Numbered from the stretch's first letter, positions 35,498 to 48,021 are shown. The stretch: DNA of 64,000 bases from Prinsepia uniflora (GCA_032719365.1 CM064872.1:50886252-50950251); one strand, 5' to 3'. Made by a program: numbers and translations. The notes: generated from the sequence alone by a model not told the origin.

Positions 35498-38494
35498 TGT
35501 AACAGCCCATCCCAGCAATCAAGATAAGATTAGTTGTTAATGATGGATTAGTGACGTTAATCGGTGATTAGTTGGGTGATTTCGGACGGACGGTGCGAAA
35601 TTATGGTTTTGCCCCTGGAATTGGGCAAACAGTTGACTTTTATTTTGGGTGGTCAAATGGAATTTGACCGAGGACTGTGACATAGTTTGGGACGTCACGA
35701 GTTCATAGACAGGTGGCACATCCGATTCCGACACCCGAGGAGGAAGTTTGAGGGTACTTTGGTAATTTTGTTGAATAGGGGCAATTCGTTGACTTTTCGA
35801 AAGACATGGACTTTTCACGCATTTCGAGGACCGTTAGAAAGGTCTTGATGCCCCGAGTACAACGACAGGCGGCACGTCATCATCGGACATCGGGTGAAGT
35901 AGTTACGGATCTAAACGTGCGAAAGGCATTTTGGTAATTCCGCCTCAAGGGCATTTTGGTCATTTAGCTAGCATTGGGATTAGTTTCTAGTGATCAGGGG
36001 ACACTTGGCCGTTTCAAAACACTTTTCCACAGAAAAGGTGACACTTGGCTCTCTGGAGACTTGTGGAACATTTGATGACCGCCTTATTGTTTTTAAAACG
36101 AAGTTGTGCACGGGCTGGAAAACAGAGCACAGAAAGTGAACCGTGATAAACCCACCCCACTCTCCCTGATCTTCATCAAGAACCTTTCATAAGTGGATGA
36201 GAAAGGCTAAGGAAGTAGAAACACAACCAACGGCGGTGGCATGGCCGTCCACGACGGCGAGAGGTAGTGAACAACCCGAATAAAACCGGTGAAGTGCCCT
36301 GTTCTTCCTTCAATAGAAACCGTCAGTGTAAGACTTGATGAGTAAATTTGATGGCTAGGAGGAGGTCCAGGAGTCTCTTAGGAAGTGTTTAAGCTCTGTA
36401 CTGAGGCCTGCCGTGGAATGGTGGCTGGCGACTCGACGCGGTAAGTTTGAGTTTAAATTTTGATTACGGATTTTTAGCCTCTGTCGATGGCTACTAATGG
36501 CTGGAACATGATGTTGGAAGGTAAACAAGTCGTTTGGGATGGAAGTCGAGACTGGAAGAAGCCAGAAATCGTGGAATGACATGGTTGCAGAGCTTGGTTA
36601 TAGTTTTAAATCGGGAAGGTTTGTTTCTGGTCCTCAAATCGTGATTTTATTCACTAGATCAACTAGGATTAATAGGACGAATTGAATGGATTAAAAAAGA
36701 CTAAGATTGGATTAGAAATGGTAGAAAACCGCCTGCGCCGGTTCGGTCGAATCGGACCGGCTCGAACCGGTCTGAACCGGGTTGCACGAGGTTGAAGGCG
36801 GTGAACAGTGCAGGCGCGTGGCTCCCACGCGCAACCACTTTGGGCGGCGCGTGAGGGCGTGTGGGACCTATTCTGGGCATGTGTTCAACATATGAAATGG
36901 TATAATCGATGTAAAGAATATTTTGGAATTGGTTTCGAGTCGATCGGACATTGTCTCGATAAGTTTCGGGATGTCCGATGGTTTTAAGGCTTGGTTAAAA
37001 ATAGTTAAAAATTCGGGAAATTACGGGGCTTAAGTATGATCATTATGAAGTAGTTAGTGACCTTATTATGGGATTTGGACAGGTTCGGGAAAGCTGACGA
37101 TAGTGGGTTAGCCGGGAAAGCATAAGGGCGCGCGTATCGAGGCAACGACGTAATGGTCTGTGAGTGGACTTTGCTTTCTAACTTATGATGCATGCATATA
37201 TGTTTTTATATGTTTTCTATACGTGATTCTATGGTTTGATTTATGATCTTGATGATTTACGATTTGCACGATTTTCGAGATATTTATAGAATTTCACGTT
37301 TTACAAGATTTCGATCGATGTTGTTATTTGACTATAATTTAGATGATTTGATTTCGGGAATTGAAATATGATTTGATTTCAATGATTTGAAATGGATTTC
37401 GGGAAAGTTATTTCGGGAAAGTGATTTCGGGCTTGAAGCCCAGTTCAGAAAAGTAGTTTTAAAGAACGTGATTTTGGATTTTTGAATCGGATTTCAAAAT
37501 GACAATTTTGGATTCGATTTTGGGAACTTGAAAATGGATTTCCGGGTTTGGGTTCGGAATGGTTATTCCGGATGCCGGCTTGCAGAATGATGGTTTCGGA
37601 CTCGGATTTGGAAACGGTTATGGATATGAGTTCTGAGTTTGGATTCGGGATCCTAAAGAGATTGCGGATTTAGATTCGGAAATGGAAAATGGTTTTGGAT
37701 TGGATTTGCTAGATCTGGTTATTGGATTTAAAGACCCAGATATGATTATGATGGGGTCGGGCCTGGATTGGGTTTAAAGACCAAGATTGAGCTTAAAGAC
37801 TCGGGAGTTTAAAGACTCGGATATTGATATTTCCCCCGTAGGCCTATTGAGTTTAAAGACTCGGATTATATTGAGGCCTGGATTGAGTTTAAAGACTCGG
37901 ATAAATCCAGCAGGTTCGATGGATGGAAACGTGGTTTCAAACATGTTTTGGATTTCACTGAGACTTGATGATGATAGCTTTAATAATGATTTTCCGATGT
38001 TTTGGGCAATGACCCGGATGTTATGGGATTTGATGGGTTTGGGCTGAGGCCCGGGATTTGAGAAAAGGAAACTATGTTCGGTTTTTCTTACATGGTTTGA
38101 ATAATTTGAATATAAAATGGTTTTATGACATGGATTTGATTTGTATGCATTGGATTTTACATGTAGGGTATATAAATGTAATTTCTTCTGAACTGTTTTC
38201 TAAAATTCTTATTTATTTTTATCCACTCATAGTCTCTTCATGTTTTCGATACCCTCCAGGATGTTGTGCGGGCTGTTTGTTGAGAGAGACGAAGACATCA
38301 CAGCCGCGATCCACAGTAGATTCTGTACACTCTAGGAAGTCCGGAAGCATTTTGGACGGTTGGCTCGAGAATCCCTTGTCTGACTTACGTGTCACACGGA
38401 GGTTGAACGTCAGTTTAGCCTACATGTCATGCATAAGTTAGACGGGAGCAGGACTTAGCCCTTAATCCCGGGAGATTGGGGGTGGGTCCTGTCA
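35498..38494 (+). mobile_element. Family A 3' LTR (2997 bp)
   Basis: It starts TGTAACAGCCCATCCC and ends GGGGTGGGTCCTGTCA. GACAGGYGGCAYG-type motifs lie at 35708 and 35864, and GTTTAAAGACTCGG repeats near 37726-37895. It aligns throughout with the solo copies at 5815 and 27764. The sequence to its right is a family B LTR fragment. Confidence 0.9.
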
Positions 38495-39030
38495 TGACAG
38501 CTAAACCAGCGTTCCGAAAATACCTTTATACAGTAATATACAATACAACAAAAAATTTCAGACAAGGGTTAATCGTTAGAGCTATCAAGATTAACTAGTC
38601 AACGGTATTACATAGCAGAGGTGACCATACAATAAAAGTACCAAGATCCTACTCTGAAAAAATTCAACGAGTGCACAGTAGTGATATTAAGCCTTCGACT
38701 CAAAATCAACCCCAGTCACTAAGCAAAGGCTTGGAGGGAAACAAAAAACCAATAAAAGTGTGAGGAGTCAAAAATAAACATTTGAAAATACATTTTTAAG
38801 GAAAACAATCATTTACCCTCTAGTTATAAAATATGCATGCATATAGTAAAAATCGAATAAGTAGATTTCAGATAAAATCACATCATATGCCATGGACCCA
38901 CAAAATCATAAAATATATAATAAAAGATTGTGGACACAAACATTAGTGATCAAATATAATCAATCCTTAATACATTGGCATCAATCACGTGAACATATTG
39001 TGTTATGCATAGAAAAAATCGGAATTCACA
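38495..39030 (-). mobile_element. Family B-related LTR fragment
   Basis: Shared order of words with the B LTR near 24000-24240: a CCTACTCT region, GCTTGGAGG, AAAACAAT and CCTCYAGTTATAAAA, GCATGCAT, GATTTCAGATAAAATCACA, then GGACCCACAAA. Only about 0.5 kb remains. It runs into a Cassandra fragment. Confidence 0.6.
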
Positions 39031-39049
39031 TAAAGTCCTACATCATCAA

Positions 39050-39240
39050 AGTGGTGTGAGGGCTTGTGCTTTAGAGGCATGGTTAGCAATCCCACTTCGC
39101 ACGGGGGGATCTGGGGGATGCGCCTTATATGTGTGGGCGCACATATATCCTAGGATGGTGGGGAACTCCACGGGGGGATCTGGGGAACTCCAAAGTTAAG
39201 CGAGTAGGGACTGATGTAATCCTAGGATGGTTGACTGAAC
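39050..39240 (+). mobile_element. Cassandra fragment with 5S rRNA-like sequence
   Basis: The plus strand reads GAACTCCAAAGTTAAGCGAG at about 39185, followed by ATCCTAGGATGG. A partial repeat of CCTAGGATGGTGGGGAACTC lies about 50 bases upstream. This is the 5S-like part of a Cassandra LTR, rearranged. No LTR pair, primer site or target duplication was found. Confidence 0.65.
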
Positions 39241-42074
39241 TTTTGCAGAGATGATTCTTCATTGCGATTAAAATGTTGAAAAGTTCAGATCAATAAAAAA
39301 TATTTCAGAGTAGCCCCAAAAATGCAATTCCTTTTGATACGATATTGTACAATCTGAAAAATCTGGTTCAGTAATTGTAACTTGCCTATATTCCTAGATA
39401 CAACATATACAACTCAGAACAGTAAAACAAATTTTGAAAAAAATAATTGCAACACTAAATACACTTTCTAAAACCACTTGTACAAGAGTTAATGGTAATG
39501 GAGATAATATCTTGGAGGAGTACCAGTATTAACTTCTCATGAAAAAGAGAAACTATTGTGTAGGCTAATTGACAAATGAAGCTTCATATATAGGATTACT
39601 ACAACATGCAATGTATATTGGGAATGTCAAAATGAAACCAATCAAATAGAAAAAAGATAAAAGCTAAAAGCTAAGAATATATGGAAAAAAAAAAAGACAA
39701 TATAAAGAGGATACATGCGAAGTTAAAAAGCAACTTAAAACAGGGAAATGTCATTGAAATGGAAACAATGATAAAAAAAAAAACAATATTATTAGAAATA
39801 CATGTACTTTTGCCCCAAAAAAATATACTGATCCTAGAAATGAAAAAACTAAACTGTGGGCGACAAAGTTTTAACTAAAAAAGAAAAGAAAGCCCCTGAG
39901 CACGTAGAAAAAAAGAAGAGAGATTTCAGGGCAAGGTGGTGGAGGAAAACTCAGTTTAATTTGTACCAGACACAAGAACTCATTTTGTCAACTTGACCAT
40001 GATCTCCAGGAGGGAAACAGGTAACTACGACATTTGTAAAAGCCAATAATAAGACATGACTGGTACTCACTAAAAGCAGGTTTATGCATCTAAACACATC
40101 CCAGGGTACAGAAAAGTTGCAGCAAACTGACATTCATTGTGATATTTTTAATGACATTTATTACAAGAACTCATTTTGTCAACTTGACCATAATCTAAGG
40201 ACGGAAACAGGTCACTACCACATTTTGTAAAAGCCCTATAAAAAGAAATGAGTCTCTGGTGCTTATTGAAAGAACGCCTGTGCATCCAAACGCATCCCAG
40301 AGTACAAAAAGTTGCAGCAAAATGACATTTGTTATGATATTTTTAAAACCTATAACAATACACAAGGTTCTCGCTTTACTAAGAGAAGGCTATGCATCCA
40401 GTCACATCCCAGGTTACAAACAAATGACATCAAGATGACATTAATTATGAAATTTTCTAAAAGCTTATTACAATACAGGGCGCCCTCGCATTTGCTAAAT
40501 ACGGTTTACGGATCTAACCATACCCCAGGTACTAAAACTGACAGATCACAGATTAGACAGGCATGCGAGGAAGGAACACCAAACGTCAAACTCCAGCAAT
40601 GTAGCAGCTCAAACTCACAAGATAAAACTCAGATTTTTATCAACTGAAGTTAAAAATATCATAAGTACCCTGCTCAATATGTTCCTATCTTTTTTACTTA
40701 CAAAATTATCTTGCTTCACTCATGCAGTATCAATCAAAACAGGCAATGTTTTTTTTTTCTTTTTCAAAGAACTCAAATTGAGGGTAAAAATAAAATAAAG
40801 AGAAACTTCTTGAAGCATTGATATATTGAAAAACGCATGTCCATGTAATGCTTCTCCAAACCACTGTTATAATGATTTTAAACTCTCATAGTAGAAGGGA
40901 CCAAACAATTACGGGTGTCCTTAAGTGTTGAAAATCGTTGAAATGGCTGATCCACTCCAAATCAGTGTATTTTGTTCTTTTTATTGTCCATTTTTAATTA
41001 AACTAGTTCTACAGATGGATAGATTAACTAAACAACTTGGCTGATATATTTTGGAGAGAAATGATGGTGCCAAATTCCTCTTAACCAAATGTTCAACCAG
41101 AAGACCTCCTTCGCCACAGGATTTTGACATAACTTCCACTTCACCAGTTTGGTATAACCCCCACTTCACCAGATCGAAATATGAACTAAACAGTTTCCAC
41201 TTCACCAAATGAACACTTTTTCCTTTACCTTGGCCATTCCGTTAAAAAATAAATAAAAATCAAATATTCCCTTCACGAACTTCTCAACCTTAATCTATTT
41301 GGACTTCAAGTCATATTCAATCTTATTACAGATGGAACATGGTGGGTTACCCATCCATGGATGCAGTGAATAAAGCATTAGATAATAACAAATTTTACTA
41401 AGCACCCATGTGTACCTCAATTTCTAAGAAGATGGAGAAAACTGTTAATATATTAATAAGTAGAATTACTACCCAAGAAGATGACTTTAAGCACTGACTA
41501 ATTAGAAAAATGTTTGTATGCTTGAGCACTGATTAGTTACAAGAAACTTAAGACAAATGTACATCAGCAATCATTATTATCTTCAAAGATCACAAGCAAG
41601 AATATCTCATTACAAAAATAATAAAGAAAATGATACCAGAACCATATGCTAATGGCCTGACATGATGTGTCTATTCATAGTCTTTTCAACCGTGCACAAA
41701 AAATTAGTCATCCATTGTTTACCACCAGACCACATATCTATAACAAGGCTAACCCTATAACAGAGACAACCCGTCTTGTCAGCCATTACATGTATTTGCC
41801 AAGGTTAATATGGCAATTACGCAAGAACATGTAAACACACCCAATGTATGAGTACATATAGGTGAAATTAAACCAAGAAAGGAAAAAACAGCAGTAAATC
41901 TTAATGAGGGAAGTGTTGCGGTTTATGAAATTTTAAAATGGTTAGGACCAGAAAGATTGAAGTACAATAAACATATGAAATGCATATGGGGCTTCTCAAG
42001 CTAGTCTTATATCAGTTAACAATTACGTTTCCACTTGAAAAATGTGATGCCTGAGAAAAAGAAAGACTACTTAC
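39241..42074. other. AT-rich non-coding region downstream of invertase exon 2 (intron or breakpoint DNA)
   Basis: On the minus strand this follows the splice donor after invertase exon 2. It is AT-rich, has no frame matching the C-terminal half of the invertase, and contains degenerate tandem repeats at 39975-40560. It may be a long intron or DNA joined after the gene was broken. Confidence 0.5.
39975..40560. repeat. Degenerate tandem repeats
   Basis: ACAAGAACTCATTTTGTCAA occurs near 39975 and 40165 (spacing about 190). A second module with CATCCCAGGGTAC-like and AATGACATT-like words recurs four times, near 40062, 40258, 40366 and 40481 (spacings about 196, 108 and 115). The copies are old and diverged. 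No protein is encoded. Confidence 0.7.
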
Positions 42075-43168
42075 CATCCTACGATCAATCATGGAGCATC
42101 CATCAGCACATAGCAAAGTTGGGAATGTATCAAAACCTTCGGACAGACATAGAGTCAAAATAAGCCTCATTCCTTTCTGGCAATCTTCAGTTTCTGCCAG
42201 AGATAAATCCCCAGTTGACTTTGTATATGCACGGAGCAGTATAATCCACCAGAAACCAGAGTCAACCGGAGCAACTCGTCCAATTGCACTCTCGCCAAAA
42301 TCTGCAATGATAGTATCTGACTTCCGGATAGGGTCATGAAGAACTTTGAAGCTTGCTGGCATTGCACCTTCACCGAGCTTGAACCGGTCAATTCTTTTTT
42401 CCCACCCTTGAAGCTGCAGCGTCTTCAAGAGGAAGTTCTTAACTATCTCCGGTTCACCATTCATTAGGAAAGCTAGGGCACTTGGCACAAAATCTCGCAC
42501 GAAAACCTAAAGCCAACAAGAATCATGTCCAAATTTAGTGCCCACATGCACGCTCCTGATTCCTAACTCAAACAAAATAAAAAACGCAGATCATGATGAC
42601 ACTTCATGTTTTCAGAATCAAGAAGTTGACAATTTAATAATAAACTATTTATGTTTCCAGATTATTAGTCAATTTTCCAAGTTGTTTCATTATCAATCCA
42701 AACTTTACAATAACGTCAGAAAAAGTAGAAATTGAAACTGAAAAGAAACAAGGTAGGTTTGTAAATTGTAAAAAGCGAGACCTGATCATAGTTCAAAACC
42801 TCCTCAGAGGCATGATCATATGCAGCAATGGTGCCCACAGGCTGGCCGCGGAAGAAGACCAAAGAGCGTCGTAGAGCTTCCCATGCCTCGGCAACCATGG
42901 GATGGGGTTCGAAGGAGTTGCGAGCGGACGAAGCCGGAGTGTTAAAGCCGGACCTTCCACCGGGGGAGTAGGCGCTGTCTATGTTGTCCAAGCCGGCTCG
43001 CGAGAGGCCAATGGAGAGCTCACTCAATGACCTCTCGTCGAAGGACCTCTGCCTCTCAATGTTGAGCCTTGGCTTGTCAAGAATCCGTGAGAGGTCGTAG
43101 TCATCCATGTCCGAGATGGAGCAATGCGAGCTCACATTTCGCAGTCCGAACTCTTTGGTCCCTTCCAT
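42075..43168 (-). CDS. Alkaline/neutral invertase (GH100), first two exons
   Basis: The enzyme splits sucrose into glucose and fructose at neutral pH, usually in the cytosol. Exon 1 is 43168-42782 (129 codons) and starts MEGTKEFGLRN, with MDDYDLSRILDKPRL and SFDERSLSEL, typical of the cytosolic alpha clade; no transit peptide is seen. Exon 2 is 42506-42075 (144 codons) and begins VFVRDFVPSALAFL, with ADFGESAIGRVAPVDSGFWW, the conserved stretch believed to hold a catalytic Asp, and ends CADGCSMIDRRM. Splice sites are CAG/GTCTCG, GGCTTTAG/GTT and ATG/GTAAGT, all phase 0. Both exons are fully open. Full-length relatives are about 550 residues; the remaining half, which in relatives starts with a GVYGYPIEIQ-type segment, is not visible in the 3.5 kb that follows. 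ATG at 43168 is chosen because the codons upstream lack another ATG and MEG is the family start. It is either a split gene with a very long intron or a 5' fragment. Confidence 0.9.
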
Positions 43169-44636
43169 TTTCTTCTTCAACGATCAGCCAAGTCAAATCA
43201 AATGGCCTTTTAGTTCACCTCCCAGCAGATCTGAAGCCCTGCTTTCAACTCCTACCAAACAAATTATTCTTAGTAAAACACTGCACCCTCGTCGTCGAAA
43301 GAAGAAAGGAAAAAACATAATTAACAAGTAGACTATAGTTAATTAGGATAATCAAAATTTTGAAAGGTAAAATTCTGAATAAAACAAAAAAGGAAAGAAA
43401 ACTGTAAAAAAAAAATGAAATAATTAGAACAAAAGTAATTTTGCACAATCGACGATTTACAAAGTGCCAAACCAACAACAGAGCCTCCGACAGATTAAAA
43501 TAAGATTAAAAAATGTCTGTGTTGTATGTCTGTGCAATTTATTATAACAACAATAAAAACAAGTCTTAACAGTGGTAGATCAAACATCACCAAGAATGAG
43601 AAGCCATTAAATCAATGAATCGGCACCAGCAAACGCAGATCTGAACTTTCTCAGCTAGAGGAAACCAGAAATGTAAAAAATAAGAGGAGAGATAGTTGGA
43701 AGGGTTCAAGAGCTTGAACCTTAGAGAGAGTGACTAAGTGGAAAATGATGATGAGGAGTGTCTTCCGGCAGTGTGTTCGGGTGATCGCCGGCGTATTTTG
43801 CCGGGAATTGGTCGGAGATGTGAGAAAATATTACAACTACAGTATAACAATTTGTGTGAGAGAGGAGAAAGAAGAAGAGAAAAAAGGACAACATTTGCTG
43901 CGACTTGTATTTATAGTGTGGAAGCTGAAAGGGATCAGCAACCAACGGAGCCCAAACCAATCTTTTTTTTTTTATTATTTTCTTTTAATTGTGTTAAGAG
44001 AGTTCACCGGTTTTTAGCCGGTAAGAGAGCATGCGCACAAAATGTGCACCCTAGAGTCTAGCCGGTTTTTAGCGGTGTTATCGACCCAACATGTGCACCC
44101 TAGAGTCTAGTCTCTACTCTCTACTGACCAAAGTTGGATTTTCCACTGCCCATACCCAATAGCCACGTCTTGTTTTGTACTTTTATGATTTATCCGTTGC
44201 TCTTCTAATACTTTTTTACATGGCTTGATTAGTTTAATCAGCGTGTTTTCCATGATAACACGCATTCCAATATAAGTTTTAACTCTCTCAAAATACCAAA
44301 GTTGGATAAGATGATTTTACTTTTTTTTTTTTTTTTGGGGTTGGAAATCCTTTTACCTTTTTAAGGGCACTATGAAGTTACCTAAAAACTAACCTATTAA
44401 CAACATTATGCATTAGGAGGGCAATAAAATATCAGTTAACAAGACTGTACAAGGGTACTATAGTTATTAGTTTTATTACTCAAATATTTCCCAAATTAAA
44501 TCATGAGTTTCAATTTATTCTCAAAATATAAAATTGTAATAATATGGTACTAGAATTCCCTTTCTACCAATTTTATTGTGCCAAAATTACACTATGTTAC
44601 TAATGTTATTAAAAATATTTACGTTATAATAATATT
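43169..44636. other. Invertase 5' leader, promoter and upstream flank
   Basis: The leader side (43169-43880) includes pyrimidine-rich and AT-rich parts. Upstream of the TATA box, ATGTGCACCCTAGAGTCTAG occurs twice (near 44041 and 44090). The rest, 44120-44636, is AT-rich with T-runs, has no coding signal, and borders the hAT element. Confidence 0.5.
43909..43918 (-). promoter_or_regulatory. TATA box of the invertase gene
   Basis: The minus strand reads CTATAAATAC about 740 bases upstream of the ATG, placing a likely start of transcription near 43880. That implies a long 5' leader, possibly with an intron (an intron in the leader is my inference). Confidence 0.6.
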
Positions 44637-44787
44637 TAGGGGTAAGCACAGTACAATTCGATACAAATATTGGTGATACGATTTAGATACGATTTGGATT
44701 TTCTAAAATTAGAAATAAAACTGTTTCGATTCAAATTTTTACAAACAATTTGGTTTGGATCGAAACAGTTTGAAACTGTTTAGTAAT

Positions 44788-45395
44788 TGTTGAATCAAAG
44801 ATTGAACCCGCCGCGAAAAGTCCTCACAATTCCTGCAAATAGCAAACAATTAGCTATCGTTGCCTCGATCGATTTACCCGGGGGGTTGTTCGACCAAGAA
44901 CACTCTGATACTTAAGTTAGCTTTGAGAGAGAAAAATGATATACTTCGAAGCAAAGAATCAACGTACCTTGAAAATGAAATGTGTCTTGCTATTTATAGG
45001 AAAATCTTGGGAGCCTTTGAGCGTTCTGATTGGTCGGTTGAATTCTTAATTAATAAACAATATATTATTAATTAAATATATTATTTAATAATTGTAATGA
45101 TGGCTCATCATAATAGTAATGAAAATTATTGTATTTTAATATTAATATTAATTATCTATTATTATGAAAATTATTGTATTTTAATATTAATATTAATTAT
45201 CTATTATTAATTATCTACTATTAATATTACGGAGATTTTAACCCAATCAAATAACGTATTTAACTGGTAAATAGATTATTTAATGTGCGGGTGTTTTCAA
45301 ATGATCAGCGTCATTGCCAGGGGCAATTTAGTCATTTTTGGGAATTACGGGTCACGTGGCAGCTCCATAATTTTCAGATGATTTTGGGTTCCACA
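44788..45395 (-). repeat. 3' LTR of the Tat-like element (608 bp)
   Basis: Minus strand TGTGGAACCCAAAATCATCT at 45395 to TTTGATTCAACA at 44788. A TATA box CTATAAATAG lies at 44990-44999 (minus). It has a duplicated AATATTAATATTAATTATC stretch near 45140-45215 that the partner LTR lacks. Confidence 0.95.
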
Positions 45396-45509
45396 AATAC
45401 CCCCACATCGATTCGGAATTCAGGGAATCCGAAAGGATGTACATTGTTTGGAATCTTATATTACCGGGTTTTCCAGTTACTGTTGGGTTCAAGATTCGAG
45501 CCAGTGTTT

Positions 45510-47034
45510 TTTTGACGATTTTGCCCCTAGTTATAAGGGTCAAAAGTTGACTTTTTGATTAGAACACTTTTTGGACTTTCCGAAGGGACTGTTGAGTAGG
45601 TCTCGAGACGCTGAATCCACAGACAGGCGGCTTGCGTCGATCGGAGGTCGGACGCGAAAGTTGTGGGTCAGCGAAGGTGAGGGGTATTTTGGTAATTTTG
45701 AAAGGTAAGGGTAAAATGTTGACTTTTGACTCGGACGGTCAAACGGACTTTGGCTAATGACTGTGACATAGTTCGGGACGTCACGGGTCCGTAGACAGGC
45801 GGCATGTCCAAAACGGAGCTCGGATGTGAAAGTTACGGCTCTACGTAGTGGAGGGGTAAAACGGTAAATTTCTGAGCAAAGGGCGAAACGGTCTTTCAAA
45901 CGAAAGGTGGATGCTGACTCAAACTACCAGCCAAAGATCCATGTCACTTTCCCTCTCACTTTTGCACCTGATTTTAGGGATGAAATTAAGGATTAGGAAC
46001 ATTAATCCCTTAATTAGGGAAAAATCATTCATTTTGTCTAATTTGTGACATTGTTAAATAACAGATCAAATCAGTTGTGAGAATGAGAGATTGAGAGGTT
46101 TGAATTAGATCAAAACAAACACGAGGGACAGAGGGGTCATTGATTTTGCAGATTTCGAAAATTTTGAAAACTTGTGGTGAAAATTCGAATTCGAATTCGT
46201 GAGCCTTGAGGATCAAAATTGAGACTCGATTAAGTCTCCTGGGATCATATCGAACCGATCCACATCAAAAACAAAGAGGATTGAGGCTGTACAGAGCAAG
46301 AACAGAAACTTCAAAGTCCTCGAAACATCGAGCTTGAAATCGAATAGTTAGAGGTAAATATGGGTGCAATTGATCTGGTATTAATGTTTATTATGATCTT
46401 AGGTTACTTTCTGTATGATTAATTTAAAGAAATAGTCTGAAATTGGGTGGAACCCGATTAAGGATCCATCGGGTTTTCATTTCTAGTCGAGTGAATTGAG
46501 GTCCAATCTCATGAAATTGAGCATAAGGATCCCTAAATAGGATTGGATATATGAAAACTAGTGAAAGGAACGAAGAAATTGGGGTCGAATTGACTGAGAT
46601 TGCTTCGGGTCTGGTTGCGGGTACGCGACCCGTTTAACAGAGAAACGGGCGGTAAGGATGACACTGTAGCATTTTACTGTTCACGCGCGTGGCTTTCACT
46701 AGCAGCCACTCACGGTAGCGCGTGAGGGCGCGTGGTAGGTTTTCTAGGGAAGTGTTCAACAGGTGTTTTACTCTATTTAATGTAAAGAACATTTTGGTAT
46801 TGGTTTCGAATCAATCGGACATCGTAACGATACTGTTTCGAGGGTCCGAAGGTTTAGGTTATGTTTTAAAATAATATTTAATTCCCGAAAAATTGTGGGA
46901 AATTGATATGATACTCATAGAGTCATTATTGACCTTTCATGATGTTTTTGGACAGGATTCGGGATTCTTGGAAAGCGTCGAAAATTACGGAAACGCTTGC
47001 AGCTTAGAAAGCGAGCGGTTTGGACGGTGTGTGC
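45510..47034 (+). mobile_element. Family A-related LTR fragment inside the Tat-like element
   Basis: It has the family A order: GACGATTTTGCCCCTAG, two GACAGGCGGC motifs (45622 and 45794), TGTTCACGCGCGTGGCTTTC, and TTTCGAATCAATCGGACATC. It stops at GGACGGTGTGTG near 47034, where the copy at 59846-62835 continues GAGTGGACTTTGC. Both outer ends of the LTR are missing and no target duplication is seen, so it is a truncated piece built into the larger element. Confidence 0.75.
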
Positions 47035-47530
47035 GAGCATTGGTAGGCTGGCTCACATTCAATATGACTCTTGCTAGTACCACAAAATGTTTGCTACACG
47101 TCAAGAGTCCGTCGAAAGTGTTTAGAAACTTTGTTGAAGCGGGTGTACAACCAGCGCCACGTGGTGGGCGGAGTTTGGCTGAATAGTCTACAGGGATTTG
47201 GCGGTGACTGAGTGCACTTGCGGACGTGACTAGTGAGCATTGGTAGGCTGGATCACATTCACTATGACTCTTGCTAGTACCACAAAATGCTTGCTACACG
47301 TCAAGAGTCTGTCAAAGGTGTTTAGAAACTTTATTGAAGCGGATGTACAACCAGCGCCACATGGTGGGCGGAGTTTGGTTGAACAGTCGACGGGGATTTG
47401 GCGGTGACTGAGTGCACTTGCGGACGTGACTAGTGAGCATTGGTAGGCTGGATCACATTCACTGTGACTCTTGCTAGTACCACAAATATGCTCGCTATGC
47501 GTCAAGGTGTCGAGAGACCCAGCAAACTTG
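47035..47530 (+). repeat. 200-bp tandem repeat, two full copies and a partial third
   Basis: GAGCATTGGTAGGCTGG begins at 47035, 47235 and 47435. The third copy continues only about 60 bases and then passes into the open frame at 47488. The units share GACTCTTGCTAGTACCACAA and CACGTGGTGGGCGGAG-type words. Confidence 0.93.
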
Positions 47531-48021
47531 CTTTGTGGGAGCGTGGCAGTTCTCATGGCCTAAGTCCATTCCGAGGGAAAGATATGGAGTTTGAGAAGCC
47601 TCAAGACTTCACGGAGTGGAAGACTCGCAATCAAATTGCCTTTCCAAGCGACATTCTCTTGGAGCTTGGCGACAGACATGCCTCTCCAGACTTAAGGATT
47701 GCCTCGCACTTCCGCATGTTTGATGAGCTGTACAACGGGTTTAGAGGTCAGCCTGATCTCAAAAAGATTGACATGGCCCTTAAAATTCCTCCAGAGTTCA
47801 GGGACATGAGCCGGCTACTTTCTCCATTTAAAGATATGAATGACGGGAGGCCTTCAGACATCCTAATCAAGGAGTGGTTGAGCGCTCCACTGTGCTTGAA
47901 AGAAACCGTTGTTCAGAAGAAGAACAATATGCAAGGACCCATTGGTTCTTTGGAGAAAAAGCATGCTGAGCAACTTCTTTCCAAATCTGACCGTTCTGGT
48001 CCCGCGAATGTGCCACCTTGA
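47488..48021 (+). CDS. Unrecognised open frame antisense to gag in the Tat-like element
   Basis: From ATG at 47488 the frame gives about 177 residues, starting MLAMRQGVERPSKLALWERG, then KDMEFEKPQDFTEWKTRN, HFRMFDELYNGFRG and PEFRDMSRLLSPFKDMNDG. The frame is also open further upstream to 47440, within the tandem repeat. After the stop at 48019 the reading continues in pieces (GELETSCAERMLIEKERDTA, DELSLLRRNLQ), a coiled-coil-like pattern broken by stops. I do not recognise the protein. Tat-lineage elements are known to carry extra ORFs, often antisense, between pol and the 3' LTR, and the position and strand fit that. Expression and function are unknown; it may be a remnant of a longer protein. 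Confidence 0.5.
   Translation: MLAMRQGVERPSKLALWERGSSHGLSPFRGKDMEFEKPQDFTEWKTRNQIAFPSDILLELGDRHASPDLRIASHFRMFDELYNGFRGQPDLKKIDMALKIPPEFRDMSRLLSPFKDMNDGRPSDILIKEWLSAPLCLKETVVQKKNNMQGPIGSLEKKHAEQLLSKSDRSGPANVPP

Noticed and set aside
43168..43180. Invertase start a few codons upstream (reading MKKKMEG)
   Set aside because: The upstream codon is TTG, not ATG; the family start MEG at 43168 is preferred.
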